The notes below the pieces were generated by a model. The model saw nothing but the letters and a program-made list of their open reading frames with translations. It was not told the origin of the DNA and did not search any database. Both the position numbers and the translations under genes were made by a program. Source: a bacterium (GTDB lineage: Bacteria; Bacteroidota; Ignavibacteria; SZUA-365). Taken from it: a stretch of DNA of 64,000 nt. Numbering within the stretch: position 1 is the stretch's first letter; every line of letters starts with the position of its first letter. Positions 8,820-17,428 of the stretch are shown one piece after another. The stretch covers positions 1-64,000 of the forward strand of contig JAHLLD010000007.1 in assembly GCA_020444325.1 (NCBI GenBank), read 5' to 3'.

Positions 8820-9578
8820 TCAGGTCAGGCTGCGCAGAAGCAGAATATTCCAGTCGACCCAGTGCCTCTGAAATCGGAGATAGGATTCCTGCTCGTCGCG
8901 GGCCCATTCGGCGAATTCCTGCAACTGCGCATCATCGGGAGCCTCGCGCAGGCGGTCACTGATGGCTTTCCACTGCAGGCCCATGTACCGGTCCCATTCA
9001 TCTGCGGTACTACGGAGGGTCATCAGCATTTCCATGCCACAGTCGTCGATCAGACGCATGAGGGTTTTTGAAGAAAATATCTCCCACCCGAATGCATCGA
9101 GATACTCCTGGTAGCGCCGTGGGAGGGGCGGTTCCGTGCTGGGCTCACCGATGATAATGTGGCCGGAATCCCGGAGTGCCGGATCAAGCTTCTGAAGCGC
9201 GGGCGCAAATCCACCGAAAACAGGTGCCGTCCCGAGACAGAGCACGAGGTCATACGTGTTCTCCTCGAGAAAAAAGGACGAGGCGTCGAGGCAATGAATT
9301 TCCGTCCTGTCCAGCAGACGCTCCTGCTCGAAGAGCTGTCGCGCCCGCGCCGTCCATTGTTCCGAAATATCCACCTGCGTACTGTGACAGCCGAACTCGC
9401 GGCACAGGAGCATGGAAGCCCACCCGTTGCCGCTGCCGATGTCGAGAATACGTGACTGTGCATCGAGACCGCATTGCCTGGCCAGGAAAAGAAGCCGGTC
9501 GTCCGCAAGCGGATTCATGATGCCATGCGCATCGTAGGCGATGTGATAATAATCGGCACTGTCGAGCTGGTCGCTCAT
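8820..9578 (-). CDS. SAM-dependent methyltransferase (class I)
   Basis: 252 residues. The SAM-binding motif I is ILDIGSGNGWASM, followed by the acidic end of strand 2 (STQVDIS), HCLDASSF (motif II region) and LVLCLGTAPVFGG (motif for strand 4). The C-terminal third is helix-rich with many Trp (EWARDEQESYLRFQRHWVDWN), like the UbiE/cyclopropane-type group acting on small molecules. It follows the radical SAM gene on the same strand after 82 bases, so the two may modify the same product. The putative ribosome site (AAGGAA) abuts the ATG closely, leaving the start slightly uncertain. Confidence 0.85.
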   Translation of the reverse strand: MSDQLDSADYYHIAYDAHGIMNPLADDRLLFLARQCGLDAQSRILDIGSGNGWASMLLCREFGCHSTQVDISEQWTARARQLFEQERLLDRTEIHCLDASSFFLEENTYDLVLCLGTAPVFGGFAPALQKLDPALRDSGHIIIGEPSTEPPLPRRYQEYLDAFGWEIFSSKTLMRLIDDCGMEMLMTLRSTADEWDRYMGLQWKAISDRLREAPDDAQLQEFAEWARDEQESYLRFQRHWVDWNILLLRSLT

Positions 9579-9660
9579 TTCCTTGTTCCCGCGTTATTGC
9601 TGAAGTGCTGAAATTACAGCGCTCCGTGCCAAGGAACAATGTGAGCATCCGGCGCAGGGG

Positions 9661-10947
9661 TCAGGAAATATCGCGCGGCGCTTCCGCCACCGCTTCCTGG
9701 GGCATACTGTCGTGTGCAACAGCACTTTCATGTTTCCGTGGAACCATACGCATATTCTGCCCCCAGCGCATCTGCTCCTCCATTCGGCAGCTCCAGACAA
9801 GCTGATCATTCCAGACGGTGATGTCGGGACAGCCGTCGCACATGTTCACGGAACCGGAGTCGAGGACATCCGCGGGCTGGATGATCATGACGGACTGAAA
9901 GTGCAGACGTCTGAAAAACGCGGAAGGAGCGCGGAACAATGCCCTGAAGTAGTTTCGCATGATGCGCCGCAGTCCCCTGTCAAACGGGGCGAGGAGGAAA
10001 TACAGCCGTCCCTTTCTCTGGAGACCGGGCGGTGCGTAGGCAAGATATTTCCCCGTCGTCAGATGTGTCCAGCTCTGCACGAGTTCCATGAAGCGTGGAC
10101 CGACATACCCGAAGATTTTTTTCCTGTTTCCCATCCGTCCCGTAAGAAGCCATTTATACGTGTCAGGCTGCTCCGTCCCGTTGAGAAAGGCGCTCGGCAT
10201 AAAGTCCGGATACATCTCACGGATGGTGTCCACAACTTCGGGCGAAGTGATATCCGTTCTGCGATCATCGTCATTTTTCGAGTACATCATGTCATCGAAC
10301 TGCACCTGATGATCACCGACATAGAAATCAAAATCCTTGCCCAGTATGGCCATGCGATAATTGATAAAGACCATGACATGCACGCGGTCAATGTTCTGCT
10401 GTCCCCATTCGAGGATTGCAGGTACGTCGCGCAGGGTTTCGGGATACACCGTCGCATTGAACGAACAGGTCATACCCCCCACCTCATGCAGCATGTCAGC
10501 AAGCTGCTGCCTGAGCTGGTTGAGTTCGACTTCGGATTTATCCTGCCAGTGGGGGCGCTTCTGCCCACTGTCCACGTGAAAGGTAAATCCATCGCATCCC
10601 GCCCTCTTGAGCTCGCGCAGGAGCTCGCGCGAAAGCAGCGCCCCATTACTGTTGATGATGGCCTTCCACCCCTTGGCCTTTACCCTGCGCACGATCTCGA
10701 CGATATCGGGATGCGTGAGCGGTTCCCCACCTGCGATCGAAACACCGTCACATTTCCGGAGACGTTCGAAAACGTCCAGCTCATGCTGCACCTCGTCGAT
10801 CGGTTTGTGCGAGGAATTACGGTTTTCGCGATAACATCCGTCGCAGTAGAGATTGCATGTACTCGTTGGTTCAAGCCAGCTGATGGCGTTGTCCGCGAAG
10901 TTCCAGGGCAGCCTGTACAACGTCCGCGGAGAATAATCTGTGTTCAT
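9661..10947 (-). CDS. Radical SAM protein with C-terminal Cys cluster
   Basis: 428 residues from the ATG at 10947, chosen for its ribosome site (AGGGGA nine bases upstream) over an in-frame Met 35 codons earlier. The CxxxCxxC motif CNLYCDGC near residue 37 binds the [4Fe-4S] cluster that cleaves SAM; GVSIAGGEPLTHPDI carries the GGE motif. Residues beyond 370 contain MCDGCPDITVWNDQLVWSC, three Cys like a reduced SPASM/auxiliary-cluster region. The middle has an unusual basic amphipathic stretch (FDRGLRRIMRNYFRALFRAP) that could touch membrane. The enzyme class matches HpnH- or SPASM-like tailoring enzymes; the substrate is unknown. A methyltransferase gene follows. Confidence 0.87.
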   Translation of the reverse strand: MNTDYSPRTLYRLPWNFADNAISWLEPTSTCNLYCDGCYRENRNSSHKPIDEVQHELDVFERLRKCDGVSIAGGEPLTHPDIVEIVRRVKAKGWKAIINSNGALLSRELLRELKRAGCDGFTFHVDSGQKRPHWQDKSEVELNQLRQQLADMLHEVGGMTCSFNATVYPETLRDVPAILEWGQQNIDRVHVMVFINYRMAILGKDFDFYVGDHQVQFDDMMYSKNDDDRRTDITSPEVVDTIREMYPDFMPSAFLNGTEQPDTYKWLLTGRMGNRKKIFGYVGPRFMELVQSWTHLTTGKYLAYAPPGLQRKGRLYFLLAPFDRGLRRIMRNYFRALFRAPSAFFRRLHFQSVMIIQPADVLDSGSVNMCDGCPDITVWNDQLVWSCRMEEQMRWGQNMRMVPRKHESAVAHDSMPQEAVAEAPRDIS

Positions 10948-11187
10948 GATACGTGTTCCCCTGATCAGGCACACCGCCAGGTTCTTCGGTAATCTTGCGA
11001 GATACCGGTACCGGATGGCAGGCGGCGGCAGAACCTGCGGTGCCGTCGGCATCTTCGCATTTCATTGTCTTCAACACAGGATTTTACGAAAACTCCCGCC
11101 ACCCGGCAAGTGAATTCAGCGTGCGGAATGCGTTCCCTCCCGAGAAGATTTCCGCGGGAAACAGGGACTGCGAGACTTCTGCAGCAT

Positions 11188-12144
11188 TCAGGAGGGATTC
11201 AGTACGACGGGTGGAGGCGCTTCGACGGTTACCATTCCTTCTCCGGAAAGGGACGGGAAGCACAGTTTCCAGGAATGCAGATGATACCCGCAGTCACCCG
11301 GTACTGCCACGCTGCCATCCTCGCGGACAAGCGGCGTTCCCCCGATTCCGTAAAGAGGATCCCCCTGCAGAGGAAAACCCGCCGCCGCGCAGTGTATGCG
11401 AATCTGATGTGGCCGGCCGGTGGGGATACGAACCTCGAGTAGTGTGACATTTTGTGCGGCATCCCGGTGAAGGACCCGGCAATGACTGATCGAGGGTTTG
11501 CCGCCGGGCATCGCGGCGTACACGGCATGCAGTGTAGGATGGGGCACACGCCCGATGGCAATGTCGACTGTGAAACTGTCCTTCTCAGGGAGTCCGACAA
11601 CCAGCGCGAGGTAGGTCTTTTCAATGCGACGCTCACGCATGGCAGCCGAAAGCATAGACGCGGCGGCATCGCTGTTCGTGAACAGCATGGCGCCGCTCGT
11701 GCCGCGGCCGAGCCGGTGCACAGGGGCAAGGTTCTCACCGAAACTTCGACGCAACAGACGCAGCATGGTGTTTTCGAGGAAACCGCCGCCGGGCAGTACG
11801 GGCAAGCCCGATGGCTTCGCGAACACCAGCCAGCCATCGCCCTCACTGAGCAGCGGGATCACCGTGGGGACATCCTCCTCATCCCATGCAGGTCGACTGT
11901 AACTGATGCGGTCTCCGGCCTGCAGCAGACTGACTTCAGAAAGTATTTCCTCTCCCCTGCGAATACGACCCTCATGGAAATGTGCACGCCACTCCTCCTC
12001 GCTCGAGTGATGATAATGGCGCAGATAATACTCCAACGCACTCAGTCCGGCGTCCGCCGTCGAAATATTATCTCTATATGTATACCCGCTGTTGTGCAGA
12101 ACAATCGCCTTTTTCCAGTTGTCCGGGACTCCGTACAGCCACAT
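11188..12144 (-). CDS. RluA-family RNA pseudouridine synthase, HRLG variant
   Basis: 318 residues if started at the ATG at 12144; the start is uncertain because this ATG lies at the edge of a palindromic operator, and homology begins around GYTYRDN. An S4-like N-terminal part (EEWRAHFHEGRI, LQAGDRISYSRPAW) precedes VFAKPSGLPVLPGGG and the catalytic region. The catalytic motif reads PVHRLGRGTSG, with Gly146 where RluA enzymes have the nucleophilic Asp (HRLD). From memory a cyanobacterial and plant branch shares HRLGRGTSG, so this may be a subfamily feature. The later LLEVRIPTGRPHQIRIH motif is intact. The target would be a uridine in rRNA or tRNA, or the protein may have lost isomerase activity. 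Confidence 0.82.
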   Translation of the reverse strand: MWLYGVPDNWKKAIVLHNSGYTYRDNISTADAGLSALEYYLRHYHHSSEEEWRAHFHEGRIRRGEEILSEVSLLQAGDRISYSRPAWDEEDVPTVIPLLSEGDGWLVFAKPSGLPVLPGGGFLENTMLRLLRRSFGENLAPVHRLGRGTSGAMLFTNSDAAASMLSAAMRERRIEKTYLALVVGLPEKDSFTVDIAIGRVPHPTLHAVYAAMPGGKPSISHCRVLHRDAAQNVTLLEVRIPTGRPHQIRIHCAAAGFPLQGDPLYGIGGTPLVREDGSVAVPGDCGYHLHSWKLCFPSLSGEGMVTVEAPPPVVLNPS

Positions 12145-12161
12145 TATGCAGAAACTGCATA
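12145..12161. promoter_or_regulatory. Palindromic operator-like site, copy 1
   Basis: TATGCAGAAACTGCATA: perfect 7-base arms around AAA. Its centre (12153) is 33 bases from the centre of an identical core at 12177-12195, about three helical turns, so two dimers would lie on the same DNA face. It sits between the divergent pseudouridine synthase and FKBP genes and touches the proposed start codon of the former. Confidence 0.6.
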
Positions 12162-12176
12162 TCCACACGCAAACAA

Positions 12177-12195
12177 ATATGCAGAAACTGCATAT
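12177..12195. promoter_or_regulatory. Palindromic operator-like site, copy 2
   Basis: ATATGCAGAAACTGCATAT: perfect 8-base arms around AAA, with the same ATGCAGAAACTGCAT core as copy 1. It lies 175 bases upstream of the FKBP start at 12370. The binding protein is unknown; no regulator gene is adjacent. Confidence 0.6.
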
Positions 12196-12369
12196 TTCAG
12201 GTGGAAACGAAGACTTGAAGACGCTACGAATCGAAGGGATCGCATGTAGAACCGCAATGGTGCAAAGGAGGGACAAAAGGATGGTTTGCACTATGGCGGA
12301 AAAGTTTTCTACTTTAATGGTCTTGCACTGAGAACTCTGAACCATTATTCATACTGGAGATCTAATTCT

Positions 12370-13062
12370 ATGCGTTTCTTATCTATCCTCACCCTGGCCA
12401 TGCTGCTCATGTCATGCCAGAATAACGCGCAGGAAAATGTTGACCTGAAAACGCGCAAAGACAGCGTCAGCTATGCAATCGGTTACAACATCGGCACAAA
12501 CTTCAAGATGCAGAGCATCGATGTCGATCCGACCGTTGTCGCCGCAGCGATGCGTGATCTGATGAACGAGGGTGAGACCAAGATGACGGAAGAAGATGCC
12601 CAGCAAATCTGGATGTCATACCAGAAAGAGCTGATGGCCAAGCAGCAGGAAGAGCGTGCGGCCTCGGGCGCGAAGAACAAGGAAGAAGGCGACAAGTGGC
12701 TCGCCGAGAACAAGGAAAAGGAAGGCGTTGTCACCACCGAGAGTGGCCTGCAATACAAGGTTATCAAGATGGGTGACGGACCCAAGCCGCAGAAGACGGA
12801 CAAGGTGCGCGTGAACTACCGCGGTACGCTGATTGACGGCACCGAATTCGACAGCAGTTACAAACGTGGTGAGCCGGCAGAGTTCGGTGTGGGGCAGGTG
12901 ATTCCGGGATGGACCGAAGCACTGCAGCTGATGCCGGTGGGTTCGAAGTGGGAAGTGTATATCCCTGGCGAACTGGGCTACGGCGAGCGGGGTGCAGGAC
13001 AGGATATCGGTCCGAATGCCACGCTCATCTTCGAAGTTGAATTGCTCGATATCGTGAAATAA
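12370..13062 (+). CDS. FKBP-type peptidyl-prolyl isomerase lipoprotein
   Basis: 230 residues from the ATG at 12370, preceded by a GGAG site ten bases upstream and opening on a lipoprotein signal ([16 protein letters not shown], lipobox LMSC). Residues about 30-110 form the FkpA/Mip-like helical dimerisation region ([13 protein letters not shown], charged coiled coil rich in Glu and Lys). The FKBP domain follows: [55 protein letters not shown], with the Tyr, Asp, Val-Ile and Trp positions of the active site present. It would fold or chaperone exported proteins at the membrane. A strong hairpin follows, so it is monocistronic. Confidence 0.95.
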   Translation: MRFLSILTLAMLLMSCQNNAQENVDLKTRKDSVSYAIGYNIGTNFKMQSIDVDPTVVAAAMRDLMNEGETKMTEEDAQQIWMSYQKELMAKQQEERAASGAKNKEEGDKWLAENKEKEGVVTTESGLQYKVIKMGDGPKPQKTDKVRVNYRGTLIDGTEFDSSYKRGEPAEFGVGQVIPGWTEALQLMPVGSKWEVYIPGELGYGERGAGQDIGPNATLIFEVELLDIVK

Positions 13063-13097
13063 TTTTTTCACGGGTCGTTCCCAAACGATAAAACGTT

Positions 13098-13135
13098 ACG
13101 GTCCCTCATCGCTCAGCGGTGAGGGACCGTCTGTT
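13098..13135 (+). terminator. Rho-independent terminator after FKBP gene
   Basis: Eleven-base perfect stem ACGGTCCCTCA / TGAGGGACCGT (13098-13108 and 13120-13130) with an 11-base loop, followed by a weak T-rich stretch. It separates the FKBP gene from the convergent response regulator gene. Confidence 0.7.
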
Positions 13136-13161
13136 TATACCCAGATTGGCGGGACCGACGC

Positions 13162-13563
13162 TCAGGCGTCGGCGGTTTTGAGGACGCGGTCATGCAGGAA
13201 CTGCAGAAGGTCCTGCGGTGCGACCGGTTTATCGAGGAAATGGTCTGCCTTAATCCACTGCTTTTCCTCATTGCTCTGGGTAGAGAAGCGGTATCCGGTG
13301 TCGTGTCCGGCCGATGTCAGGATTATCACCGGTGTGGTTTTCCCCGCAGGGAGTTCCTTGATGCGCTTGCACAGCGTGAACCCGCTGTCGAAATGTTCCA
13401 TCGCGAGATCCACCACGGCAGCATCGGGCAGAAAGCTCTTGAACAATTCGAAGCCTGATGCACCATCGTGCGCGAAACGTACCTCATATCCCGCCTGTTC
13501 GAGCACGGCGCGGTACGTCTCGATGATGTCGACATCGTCGTCGACGAGCAGGATTTTCTGCAT
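13162..13563 (-). CDS. Single-domain response regulator
   Basis: 133 residues, only a receiver domain and no output domain. Acidic pocket DDD at residues 8-10, phospho-acceptor Asp52 in AAVVDLAM, conserved Thr83 in ILTSAGHD, and Lys112 in FLDKPV. An insertion of about ten residues (DTGYRFSTQSNEEKQW) sits between the Thr and Lys elements. It lies 135 bases after the hydrogenase gene hydA on the same strand. Similar stand-alone receivers, as I recall, occur next to trimeric [FeFe] hydrogenases, so a link to hydrogenase signalling or scaffolding is plausible but not shown. No histidine kinase gene is in the window. Confidence 0.9.
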   Translation of the reverse strand: MQKILLVDDDVDIIETYRAVLEQAGYEVRFAHDGASGFELFKSFLPDAAVVDLAMEHFDSGFTLCKRIKELPAGKTTPVIILTSAGHDTGYRFSTQSNEEKQWIKADHFLDKPVAPQDLLQFLHDRVLKTADA

Positions 13564-13698
13564 GGTTCTATCCTCAACTTGTGCTAAACGTATTGTAAAC
13601 CTCCTGCAGCGACCAGAGGCCGGCTGCGCTTCCTCCCCGCGGAATTGCGGAGAGGAAGCGACAGACGCGGTGAGAGGAGGATGTCATATTCTCAGAAT

Positions 13699-15411
13699 TC
13701 AATCTGCCTCACGCGCCACATAATGCGTGTGCAGAAGTTCGTGCGCGCGATGGCTTCCGGGCCTTTCAAGGAAATCCGCATACAGCTTCAGGACACTTTC
13801 ATTGCGGTGACTGCAGCGGCGCGGCGATTCCCTGTCGAGCTGGTAGATGCTCTCGGTACGTAAACGCAGCTTTTCCGGTGTTGACGGAAGAGGCTGTCCT
13901 CCCCCGTTTACGCAGCCTCCGGGACAGGCCATCACTTCTATAAAATGGTAGGGTGATTTCCCGGCGCGGATTTCGTCAAGCAGCGGTTTGACATTCTTCA
14001 GTCCGCTGACAGCCGCAACGCGCAACGTAACGTCTCCGATACGCACTTCTGCCTGCTTGACACCATCGAGTCCCCGGATCGGCGCAAACGTCAGGGAACG
14101 CATATCCTCGCCCGTCAGCGCATGATGCGCGGTCCGGAGCGCAGCTTCCATCACCCCTCCGGCTGCACCGAAAATGGCACCGGCGCCTGTTGATTCACCC
14201 AACGGGTCATCAAAGCCTTCATTGGGCAGCTTGAAAAAATCGAGTCCGGCCACCCGTATCATGCGCGCCAGCTCACGGGTGGTGAGTACCGCATCGACAT
14301 CCGGCGCATCCGCTCCCAGTTCGGGTCTCTGGGCCTCATATTTTTTCGCCGTGCAGGGCATGACCGATACGACAAAGAGCCTGGATGGATCCATACCGAT
14401 GCTCGAGGCATAGTACGACTTCAGCAGTGCTCCGTGCATTTCATGCGGCGACTTGCAACTGCTCAGTCCATCGAGCAGGTCGGGATAGCAGTGTTCGATG
14501 AACTTGACCCAGCCGGGACTGCAGGACGTCATCATCGGCAGACGCCCGCCTTCCTGTATGCGTTGAAGCAGTTCGTGTGCTTCTTCAAGAATGGTGAGAT
14601 CCGCGCTGAAGTTCGTGTCGAATACGCGGTCCGCTCCGAGTCTCCGCAGAGCAGCCACCGTTTTTCCCGTGACAACGGTACCCGGCTGCGCGCCGAATTC
14701 TTCACCGAGTGCGACGCGTACCGCAGGTGCAACCTGGAATACCACGAAACGATCGGGATCATTGATCGCTTCCCACACGGCTTTCTGATGGCTCTTCTCC
14801 GTGAGAGCGCCGACCGGACAATGCACGATGCATTGCCCGCATTCCACGCAGGTCACGGTGTTGAGACTGCGCTCGAGCGCAGGAGCGACGGCGCTGCGGA
14901 AGCCGCGGTGCACGAAATCGATGGCACCGACATGCTGCACTTCATGGCAGATGCGAACGCAGCGTCCACAGAGAATGCATTTCTCCGGGTCACGTTCCAC
15001 TGCCGGACTCGCGATATCGATCCGTGCCTTTCGCCGTTCTCCGGCGTAGCGATGCGTGCGTACACCATATTCCTGTGTCAGCTTCTGCAGCTCGCAATTC
15101 CCGGAGCGCACGCAGTAAAGACAGTCCTGCGGATGATTCGCGATGAGCAGTTCAATAATGGTTTTCCGCGCACGACGCACGCGGGGACTGTTTGTCTGCA
15201 CGTCCATACCTTCCTGCACGGGATATGCGCAGGCGGGCACGAGTGCACCGCTGCCGGCGACTTCCACGGTGCAGATACGGCAGGAGCCTGTCGGGGAAAA
15301 TCCGCTCAGATGGCAGAGCGTAGGAATATTGATCCCTTCACGCCTGGCGACATCCAGGATGGTTTCACCAGGTTTTGCCCAGCAGGCACGTCCATTCAGT
15401 GTAATATGCAT
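13699..15411 (-). CDS. hydA: [FeFe] hydrogenase catalytic subunit of a trimeric HydABC-type enzyme
   Basis: 570 residues. N-terminal [2Fe-2S] domain with Cys33, 44, 47 and 61; a His-Cys3 [4Fe-4S] site (His93, Cys97, 100, 106); two ferredoxin [4Fe-4S] sites (Cys145/148/151/155 and 188/191/194/198); then the H-cluster domain with L1 TSCSPGW (295-301), L2 MPCTAKKYE and L3 MACPGGCVNGGGQP. L1 has Ser at the fourth place where single-subunit enzymes have TSCCP; this is what I recall for NADH-linked (HndD/HydA) enzymes. The C-terminus ends in the small-subunit-like tail LLHTHYVA. It makes or oxidises H2 in the cytoplasm, passing electrons to HydB. Start codon lies 19 bases after hydB. Confidence 0.95.
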   Translation of the reverse strand: MHITLNGRACWAKPGETILDVARREGINIPTLCHLSGFSPTGSCRICTVEVAGSGALVPACAYPVQEGMDVQTNSPRVRRARKTIIELLIANHPQDCLYCVRSGNCELQKLTQEYGVRTHRYAGERRKARIDIASPAVERDPEKCILCGRCVRICHEVQHVGAIDFVHRGFRSAVAPALERSLNTVTCVECGQCIVHCPVGALTEKSHQKAVWEAINDPDRFVVFQVAPAVRVALGEEFGAQPGTVVTGKTVAALRRLGADRVFDTNFSADLTILEEAHELLQRIQEGGRLPMMTSCSPGWVKFIEHCYPDLLDGLSSCKSPHEMHGALLKSYYASSIGMDPSRLFVVSVMPCTAKKYEAQRPELGADAPDVDAVLTTRELARMIRVAGLDFFKLPNEGFDDPLGESTGAGAIFGAAGGVMEAALRTAHHALTGEDMRSLTFAPIRGLDGVKQAEVRIGDVTLRVAAVSGLKNVKPLLDEIRAGKSPYHFIEVMACPGGCVNGGGQPLPSTPEKLRLRTESIYQLDRESPRRCSHRNESVLKLYADFLERPGSHRAHELLHTHYVAREAD

Positions 15412-15430
15412 TGTCTCATTGCTCCCGGTC

Positions 15431-17428
15431 TCAGTTCACACAGATGGCATCGAAGTTGCAATTCACGCGGCACTGGTCGCAGCGAATGCACTTGTCGTCG
15501 ATGATATAGTGGGCTTGCCTCTTGTTGCCTACGATGGCATCCTGAGGACATTTCCGCGCACAGACCCCGCAGCCGTTACAGATCTCTGTATCGATGGTGT
15601 ACGTCAGAAGTTCGCGGCATGCGCCGGCCGCACAGTGGCGATCATAAAGATGTTCCTCGTATTCCTCCCTGAAATACTGCAGTGTACTCAAGACGGGATT
15701 GGCTGCCGTCTGTCCCAGTCCGCACAGCGAGGTATCCTTGATCACCGAAGCGAGTCGTTCGAGATACACCATTCCCTGGAAGCGCAGCAGCGCGTCTTCC
15801 TGCGAATGCTCGTCACGATGACTGCGGGAAAGCCGTTCAAGAATCTCCAGCAGCCGCTTCGTTCCTTCCCTGCAGGGAATGCACTTCCCGCAGGATTCGC
15901 TCTGGATGAAGGTCATGAAATACTTCGCGAGGTCGACCATGCAGGTGCTCTCGTCCATGACCACGAGTCCGCCTGACCCCATCATCGCACCGATTTCCTT
16001 CAGACTTTCATAGTCCACCGGCGTATCGATGACGGTTTCAGGCAGCGCTCCCCCTGACGGACCTCCGATCTGTACCGCCTTGAATTTCCGGCCGTTCGGA
16101 ATGCCTCCGCCAATGTCGAACACGATTTCCCGCAGTGTGACGCCCATCGGCACTTCCACGAGTCCCACGTTGCAGACCTGACCCGACAGCGCAAAGATCT
16201 TCGTTCCCTTCGATGTTTCCGTTCCGATGCCCGCGTAGCTCTCGGCACCGTACTTGAACACCGTAGTCACATTGGCAAAGGTTTCGACATTGTTGATGAC
16301 AGTCGGCTTTCCGAAGAGTCCGGCGGTTGCCGGGAATGGCGGACGCGGACGCGGCATGCCGCGCTGACCTTCAATTGATTGAATAAGCGCAGTCTCTTCG
16401 CCGCAGACAAAGGCCCCGGCTCCTTTCTTGATGCGCATTTCGAAATCGAATCCGCTTCCGAGGATGTTTTTCCCCAGCAGGCCGTAGGCACGGGCGGTTT
16501 CCAGGGTCTTTTCCAGACGACTGATGGCAAGTGGATACTCCGCTCTGCAGTAAATGTACCCGGCAGACGCGCCAATGGCATAGGCCGCCACGATCATTCC
16601 TTCAACCACGCGATGAGGATCGCCCTCAAGCAGTGCCCGATCCATGAACGCCCCGGGGTCCCCTTCGTCGGCATTGCAGATGAGATATTTTTTGTCTGCT
16701 TCCGTATCCCGGGCGAACTGCCACTTTTTCCCCGTCGGGAAGCCACCGCCACCACGGCCTCTGAGTCCCGCCATCAGCACATCGTCGATAACCTGCTGCG
16801 GGCTGCCTCGCTCAATGACATGAGCAAGCGCCCTGTACCCGCCACGAACGAGATACTGGTCGATATTTTCGGGGTCGGATATACCGCAATTTTCGAGATT
16901 GATTTTCATCTGTCGTGCGAAAAACGGCAGATCATGTAATTGCGTCAGTTGCTCCCAGCCCGGCTGCTCTCCCTGCCCGAACGCTCCGAGCAGCTTGTCC
17001 TCCAGCACCTCCCCCTCCAGGAGCGTACGTTCAACGATGCGCGGAATATCCGCGCCACGCACCTCACAGTAGCTGATGCGAGGATGTCCCGGCAGCTTGA
17101 TATCCACGATGACTTCGCGTGCACAAAAGCCCACGCATCCCACGGGGATGATACGGGCCGGGATATCGCGCGCGTCACATTCCGCACGCAATGCTTCAAA
17201 TACTTCCTGTGCGCCGTTGGCGAGTCCGCAGGTTCCCATACCGACGAACACGAAGGGGGAATCATGTTGTTCGAGACGCAGCTCACGGGTGTATTTCGCC
17301 AGGCGCTGCGCACTGACCTCTGCCCCTTCGCACTGCTGTCCCTCATGCACACAGCGTGCGAAATGCGGGCATGGATCGGTGGCGGTGTGATGGCATTGTT
17401 CAAAGATGTTCTGCGCGAATGTATTCAT
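15431..17428 (-). CDS. hydB: HydB / NuoF-like flavin and Fe-S subunit of the hydrogenase
   Basis: 665 residues. Order: an N-terminal thioredoxin-like [2Fe-2S] part (FVGMGTCGLANGA, PVGCVGFC), the NuoF core with the FMN/NADH glycine motif GRGGGGFPTGKKW and CNADEGDPGAF, the ESCGKCIPCREGT [4Fe-4S] site, LCGLGQTAANPV, and two C-terminal ferredoxin clusters (CNGCGVCARKCP and CIRCDQCRVNC). This is the layout of HydB/HndC in electron-bifurcating enzymes, which couple NAD(P)H and reduced ferredoxin to H2. An extra Cys-rich start (CHH, CPHFARC, QQCEG) precedes the first domain. It overlaps hydC by four bases (ATGA), and hydA follows after 19 bases. Confidence 0.95.
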   Translation of the reverse strand: MNTFAQNIFEQCHHTATDPCPHFARCVHEGQQCEGAEVSAQRLAKYTRELRLEQHDSPFVFVGMGTCGLANGAQEVFEALRAECDARDIPARIIPVGCVGFCAREVIVDIKLPGHPRISYCEVRGADIPRIVERTLLEGEVLEDKLLGAFGQGEQPGWEQLTQLHDLPFFARQMKINLENCGISDPENIDQYLVRGGYRALAHVIERGSPQQVIDDVLMAGLRGRGGGGFPTGKKWQFARDTEADKKYLICNADEGDPGAFMDRALLEGDPHRVVEGMIVAAYAIGASAGYIYCRAEYPLAISRLEKTLETARAYGLLGKNILGSGFDFEMRIKKGAGAFVCGEETALIQSIEGQRGMPRPRPPFPATAGLFGKPTVINNVETFANVTTVFKYGAESYAGIGTETSKGTKIFALSGQVCNVGLVEVPMGVTLREIVFDIGGGIPNGRKFKAVQIGGPSGGALPETVIDTPVDYESLKEIGAMMGSGGLVVMDESTCMVDLAKYFMTFIQSESCGKCIPCREGTKRLLEILERLSRSHRDEHSQEDALLRFQGMVYLERLASVIKDTSLCGLGQTAANPVLSTLQYFREEYEEHLYDRHCAAGACRELLTYTIDTEICNGCGVCARKCPQDAIVGNKRQAHYIIDDKCIRCDQCRVNCNFDAICVN

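Noticed and set aside
9712-10992. Long open frame (426 codons) on the plus strand
   Set aside because: It is antisense to the radical SAM gene, has no recognisable motif and no ribosome site; it follows from GC-rich codon bias.
14508-14528. L1 motif TSCSPGW read as loss of an H-cluster ligand
   Set aside because: From memory the same form occurs in active NADH-linked multimeric hydrogenases, and all other ligand motifs are intact.
14434-15504. 356-codon open frame on the plus strand
   Set aside because: Antisense to hydA; no motif, and the hydrogenase frame is certain.
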